NCBI RefSeq assembly: GCF_030272615.1
Contig: NC_081415.1
Location: 420,414,257-420,478,256, forward strand
DNA from: Cryptomeria japonica
Lineage: Eukaryota; Streptophyta; Pinopsida; Cupressales; Cupressaceae
Direction of reading: 5' to 3'
Length of the DNA stretch: 64,000 nt
Made by a program: the position numbers and the translations under genes. Positions 59,436-64,000 of this stretch are shown here, piece by piece. The number at the start of each line of letters is the position of its first letter. Within the stretch, counting starts at the first letter, position 1. The notes beneath the pieces were generated by a model. That model had not been told where the DNA came from. It worked only from the letters and a program-made list of their open reading frames with translations, and made no database searches.

Positions 59436-60590
59436 AAATACCAACGCACTTTACCCTCTCTTGAACAAAATCACCTCAGATGCTAAGGGTAAGATCAACT
59501 AAAATGATTCCAAGGTTTCTACATGTTAGGTCTTGACGAGTGGGTAACTCAATGGTCGATGTGAATTGTTGTTTTCACTTGGGGACTTACACAAATGCTC
59601 GAATCAACTTCTTTGATCATGAATATGTGGAGTAGGTGTGCTGACAAATTAGGATATAGCAATGTAGCTCTGGACTTGATTCTTACTAGACTTACTAAAA
59701 AAAGGAAAAAGGAATAGGGTTCAGAAAATCTATTCTAAGCCTACGAATGTAGGAAATGATGAACAAATTCAGTGGAATTGAACTAGGCAAGGTCTCACAA
59801 ACAGGTTTTGACACGAGCTTAGTGCAATCATCTAAGGTATCCTTGTTGATTTTCAAACTATTACCATCAAACATTGACACCATCCAGGTTGATGCATATC
59901 AAGGGATGTATAATAATTGAAGTTAAGCTTGCTTATTTTTCCAGTTGACCACACAAGGCATACTAACCAACGGCAAGAGGCTAGTGGTATGGATTAAGGA
60001 TTGCACACAAATATACTCTACAAATCTTCCACTCAATCTATTAACATGAAAACAAATTCTAATCTAACTTGGAGGAATTGAGAACCTTGAATGCAAAACA
60101 ACACTTGAAAGACAAAATCACCATCAAGTCGAACAATGGTTTATATTCAAATAGCTGCAGCATATACCAACAATTCTACAAAAACTCTCCCTTACAAATG
60201 AGAGATAATGAGGTATATATATAGTCTCATACAAAATGGATGGCCAAGATTAAAACTAAAACAAGGGCCAAGATCATGCCAACAAAACCCTAGAATTGCC
60301 CTAATTAGGGTTTACATAAAAAATGGAGCCACCAACATATGGCCCAATAGAAAGATACCTAGTCATCAAAAAATGAATCTTCTAGAAGATTCCTCCCTGC
60401 ATCTCTCTCTCTCCTAGCATACTCCAAGAATCTAGCCAATACAGAATCTAACTCCTCCATGGAAATGCTAGGTAAGGTATCCTATTGTAAATCAATCACG
60501 TCCAACGCATCCAAGCAAGCATCCAAAGTGTTCTCCCAATCTGGCATGAGCTTCTGCGAACTATGAACATGAATCAACAAAGAGACCAAA
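59436..60590. other. Gap: 3' flank of the unknown minus-strand coding region
   Basis: AT-rich with no recognised domain. If 60591-63661 belongs to an LTR element, its 3' non-coding part should be here, but no LTR pair can be shown inside the window. Confidence 0.3.
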
Positions 60591-63500
60591 TCATCCATTT
60601 GACTCTTCTTCAATCTTCAAAGAGTCCAAATGATAAAAATACATAAGTTTCATCTTGTCTCTTAATTTTGCTAAGTGTAAACCACTAGCCTCACTGACAT
60701 CAACACCCAATAACTCCTCTATTGAGGCAAGGATCTTCAACTGAATATCATGAATTGTTCCTTCCATCTCTATACAACTCAGTTGTGCACTCTCATAAGT
60801 TGATTTCTTCATGGCCAATGAACAATACCAACCATGGAAATCGTATCTATCTCCATTGTGCACAACATTATCTCTAACCAACATGGACTTAGGAATCTTC
60901 TTCAAAGCTCTAAGGCATGGAATAGTCTTCTCCTGAATAGACCTGAATTTTTCCCAAACTCCTCCAAAATACTGTATTTTGAACATGAGCCATGTTGTCA
61001 TGTCAAATGCCAGGACAAACTGAGTAAAGAAATCATCCGCCTGTCTCTTTGTATTCTCAATCCATTTCTCCACCTCTGAGAGTGTATCTCTCGTTGCCTC
61101 ATAATGTGAATGTAGTCCACGATCAATTGCAATAGGGTAAATAAGGGTGGGATTCTCACGCCTCACCCCTGCAATGTACTCTCTAAATCTGATATTCTCT
61201 TCTTTGTACTTTTCCTTTTCTTCAATCTCTCTATCCAATCTCACACGGATTGCCCTAAGGTTATGACCAACCTCCTAAAATTCCTGTTCTCTTGTAGTTC
61301 GGCCAAGGGCAACTGAAGTAATCTAGAAATCAATGGGAGTAGCAATGTCTGTCGTCACACCTGCAATGGGAACAGCCACCTATGCAATCCGCATTCATGT
61401 CTCATCTCTAGCTATGTGTGATAAAATCTCAGCTCTCTTAGGCTCTTCTCCTTATTGCTCCTAGCTAAGTAGTCATCAATAGGCTGTGCCTCTGTCATTT
61501 TCTTACTTTTCTCCATACTCTTCATCAACCAAACAGGAATAGCAGCCATCTCCATACCATCATCGAGACACATATCTCGATCAAGCTCTCTCAATGCCAA
61601 GATAACATCATCATCATCATCAGGATTATTCCTGGTCAAATCATATACATTCTTCCTCAAACTAACCTCCAAAAGGATAGTAGGGGATCCCGGCTGATCA
61701 TCATCCTCATTAGGTGGAGCAGATGTCGTTGTGGCATGTAAATCCTGAATATTCTCTGGTAATATCAATGTGTTGGAACATTACCCGAACTCCCTGTTCT
61801 GTTCTGGCATTTCAACTTCCTTAATTAATGAGACACTAAGAGGTGGTGAAGTAATGATAGGCGAGGGAATGGTAGTCTTTTGTTTCTTCTTCTTGACCTC
61901 CTCGATCTTCTTCCCTCTAGCCTTGACTTCTCCTGATGTGTTCTTCCTTCGCTTGGGAGCTTGACTCTCCTCATCCGCATGAATCCTGACATCATTGATA
62001 GTCGTCTAATCATCCTCGGAAGCGGATTCCTCCTGTTTCATCTTTTCATAAGTGAAGGAGACACCCATATCAACTAACTTGTTCATCTAAATATCCACCC
62101 ATGCTCGGGAGAAACTCAAGACCTCTCTCATCAATACATTCAAATCTGTTTCTTCTGATTCTAACCAATTAGGCAATAGAGTCGCCTTCTTCATTTCATT
62201 TTCATATTGTGGATGTGTATGATCCATGTCATCTAACACCTGATCAGGAATGAGGAAAAGTCCACACTTTCTCATGAAGTCCACTGACATCCTAGACCAA
62301 ATTCGTCTCTTCACTGCCTGCTCGTCCATCAAGTTGGCCCAATAATCTTCTATGTCTACCTTGTGGATGAACTTTTCTCCCCTGATCCTTCCAACTTTCT
62401 TATCTGGATCAAACCTTTATCTTTTCTTATATGTTGCAAATCGATAGAATGCAAGCTCCTCACTTGTTGTGCTGGCTGCTAAGGCAGACTGGCAAACCTC
62501 CAATGTTTTCCCAACTGAAATAGGAAATGCCATGCCCATCCTGTGCTTCTCTTTCTGAATAGAATCAAACTCCAGAAGTTGTCTCACCACTTCCAACAAG
62601 ATCACTCTATCAGAAGGATACCTAAGAAGCCTGTAGGGTTCGGATTGATATCCATGAATCCTAAGGTATGTGAAAGTGGGAAACTGAATATACCACGATC
62701 CATATTTCTCTATCAGCTCCGTTGCCTCCTTGGACAACCTCCTGTGGAGTCCACCTTGCAGCATCCGCGTGATGTACATTGTGAATACATCAATCACTCT
62801 CTTATAATCTTCAATTCTATACATGTTCAGCTGTGAATAGCATTCATAACTCATGAATTGTCCTTGTCCATTCCCAACTTCACCTCTGCAAATCAATCCT
62901 TTGTATGTATCAAACCGTGCAAGCAGGTAAACCAAATAGGAAGTCATGGCGAATGACTTGGACCGCTCCACATTCCTCAGTTGAAAGTTCAAATCGTCAC
63001 TTATGATTCTAGACCAATTTATCAATGTTCCTTTTAGACAATCCTGGATGATATAGAACATCCATCCATCGTATATTGCACCCTGCGGCATCCCCATCAC
63101 TTGGTTAAGCAGGAATACTAAATCACTATATTCCTCTTTGAAGTTTGTGCACATGAGTGTCTTGGGAGCCTTGGAATGATAAGTCCTAGGCTCGATCATC
63201 CACTCCTTATTCACCACGGTCTTGCACGCATCCATCTTCTTATATCGGTCTTCATATTCATCTCTAGTTATATCCTTCATGTCTGCTCCACGTGGAATTC
63301 CAAACACCTCAGCAATCGCATCCTCGACAAGGTAGACAATGACGGTACCCTTAGGAGTCTTGATCATTCGAAAGCGAGGATCATAACAACATGCACACTC
63401 TAGGATAAGCTCACTGCATTGTATGGATTGCAGAAATCCAGCGGGCTGATAAATGCCACTCTTCTTAATGTTCACATAGGCTGCGGAAGATTTTTGGCTT

Positions 63501-63661
63501 CCAATTCCGAACATACGCTGTCGCATCTGGTTCATGTTCAAGAAATGCATGTTTGTGTCTGTAATCTCCTTTTATCTGGATGACATCTTGGATTCTGGAT
63601 AGAATCCAGTCTCAACTATCTTTTGTTGTTCTCTCCTTTCCTTGAGTCCGGACTTTGACAT
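60591..63661 (-). pseudogene. Long unknown coding region, about 1000 codons, a few breaks
   Basis: On the minus strand a start, MSKSGLKERREQQK, lies at 63661. The longest open part, 62417-63550, encodes 377 residues including TPKGTVIVYLVEDAIAEVFG, then LMCTNFKEEYSDLVFLLNQV and SFAMTSYLVYLLARFDTYKG. Later parts include an acidic Asp run (61412-61768) and a Trp-rich helical end (60591-61244). I do not recognise it. The N-terminal half distantly recalls plant mobile-domain proteins (a CCYDP-type motif, then a VFGIP segment). Similar long ORFs are carried by conifer repeats, so I infer a repeat-borne gene, perhaps of a non-autonomous LTR element. A decayed host gene is the alternative. Confidence 0.45.
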
Positions 63662-64000
63662 CGCACCTGTACGAAGCTTGAAGTTAGAACTTAGGAAAAT
63701 ATAATATTCTTGACAAAATTCCTGACTTCTTAATGATTTAGACTAATTTTGGTATGGAAATCAGGAAAATAATCCACATTCTCGATAGATTTCAACAATT
63801 GAATATAAAATGTGACAAGGTTAGGGTATAAAACCCTCATTAAGTTCATCACAATCAATAACTTTCAGACCAAAGTCTGAAAATGCCTCCTTATACTTAG
63901 AAATTATGTTCAAATTAGGGTGCAGAAGAGTACACCGGATCAACAATGACCAAGGAAAAGGTGTGAAAGTTATGTTTTCACACAAAACCAAGTCTAAAGA
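63662..64000. other. Upstream flank of the unknown coding region
   Basis: AT-rich. On the minus strand this would be the 5' leader. No primer site or LTR edge was recognised before the window end. Confidence 0.3.

Noticed and set aside
1-64000. CRISPR arrays, bacterial operons, rRNA or true tRNA genes
   Set aside because: None seen. Content is that of plant nuclear intergenic DNA.

Overview
This window looks like intergenic DNA from a seed plant with a very large, repeat-rich genome. A conifer or other gymnosperm is most likely. The evidence is low gene density, dense nests of old LTR retrotransposons whose paired LTRs differ by several percent, elements whose LTR ends carry a G-rich tract running into GTGAATTAG, and one host gene with a 6.8 kb intron. 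The lineage call is inference.

Layout. 1-4.4 kb: a Ty3/gypsy-type gag-protease fossil on the minus strand; its LTR is interrupted by a gutted Ty1/copia remnant. 4.4-10 kb: unassigned repeat-like DNA with a GC-rich stretch of local repeats. 10.1-30.3 kb: a tandem duplication with a unit of about 2.5 kb. Its first copy was opened at a microsatellite by a 371-base miniature LTR element (TRIM) and by a 14.7 kb gypsy-like element on the minus strand. A 6.3 kb LTR element without a recognisable pol is nested inside that gypsy element, in its protease region. 33.6-35.3 kb: a SINE-like copy and a 190-base inverted repeat.

36.2-43.8 kb holds the only confident host gene: the 3' four coding exons of a DUF155 (RMD1/RMND1, RRG-like) protein on the minus strand. 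All introns are GT-AG and all phases are compatible. Its long intron holds hAT-like transposase remnants and a recent 120-base tandem duplication. The 5' exons were not found.

44.7-52.1 kb: a plus-strand LTR element with a zinc-knuckle gag and no pol, bounded by a perfect 5-base duplication. Its 5' LTR received a 2.77 kb gag-only LTR element and a 393-base MITE-like insert with an 8-base duplication. The uninterrupted 3' LTR preserves both empty target sites. 53.3-54.2 kb: a LINE ORF1-like fragment and a palindrome-bearing minisatellite with higher-order structure. 56-59.4 kb: a gypsy-type zinc-knuckle piece beside unknown coiled-coil coding sequence, and a solo LTR with a perfect 5-base duplication. 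60.6-63.7 kb: a long unknown coding region on the minus strand, interrupted a few times.

The main theme is non-autonomy. Four or five separate LTR-type elements keep LTRs, primer sites and gag-like or unfamiliar proteins but show no reverse transcriptase or integrase. They would have needed enzymes from other elements. Apart from the DUF155 gene, nothing here looks like a functional host pathway.
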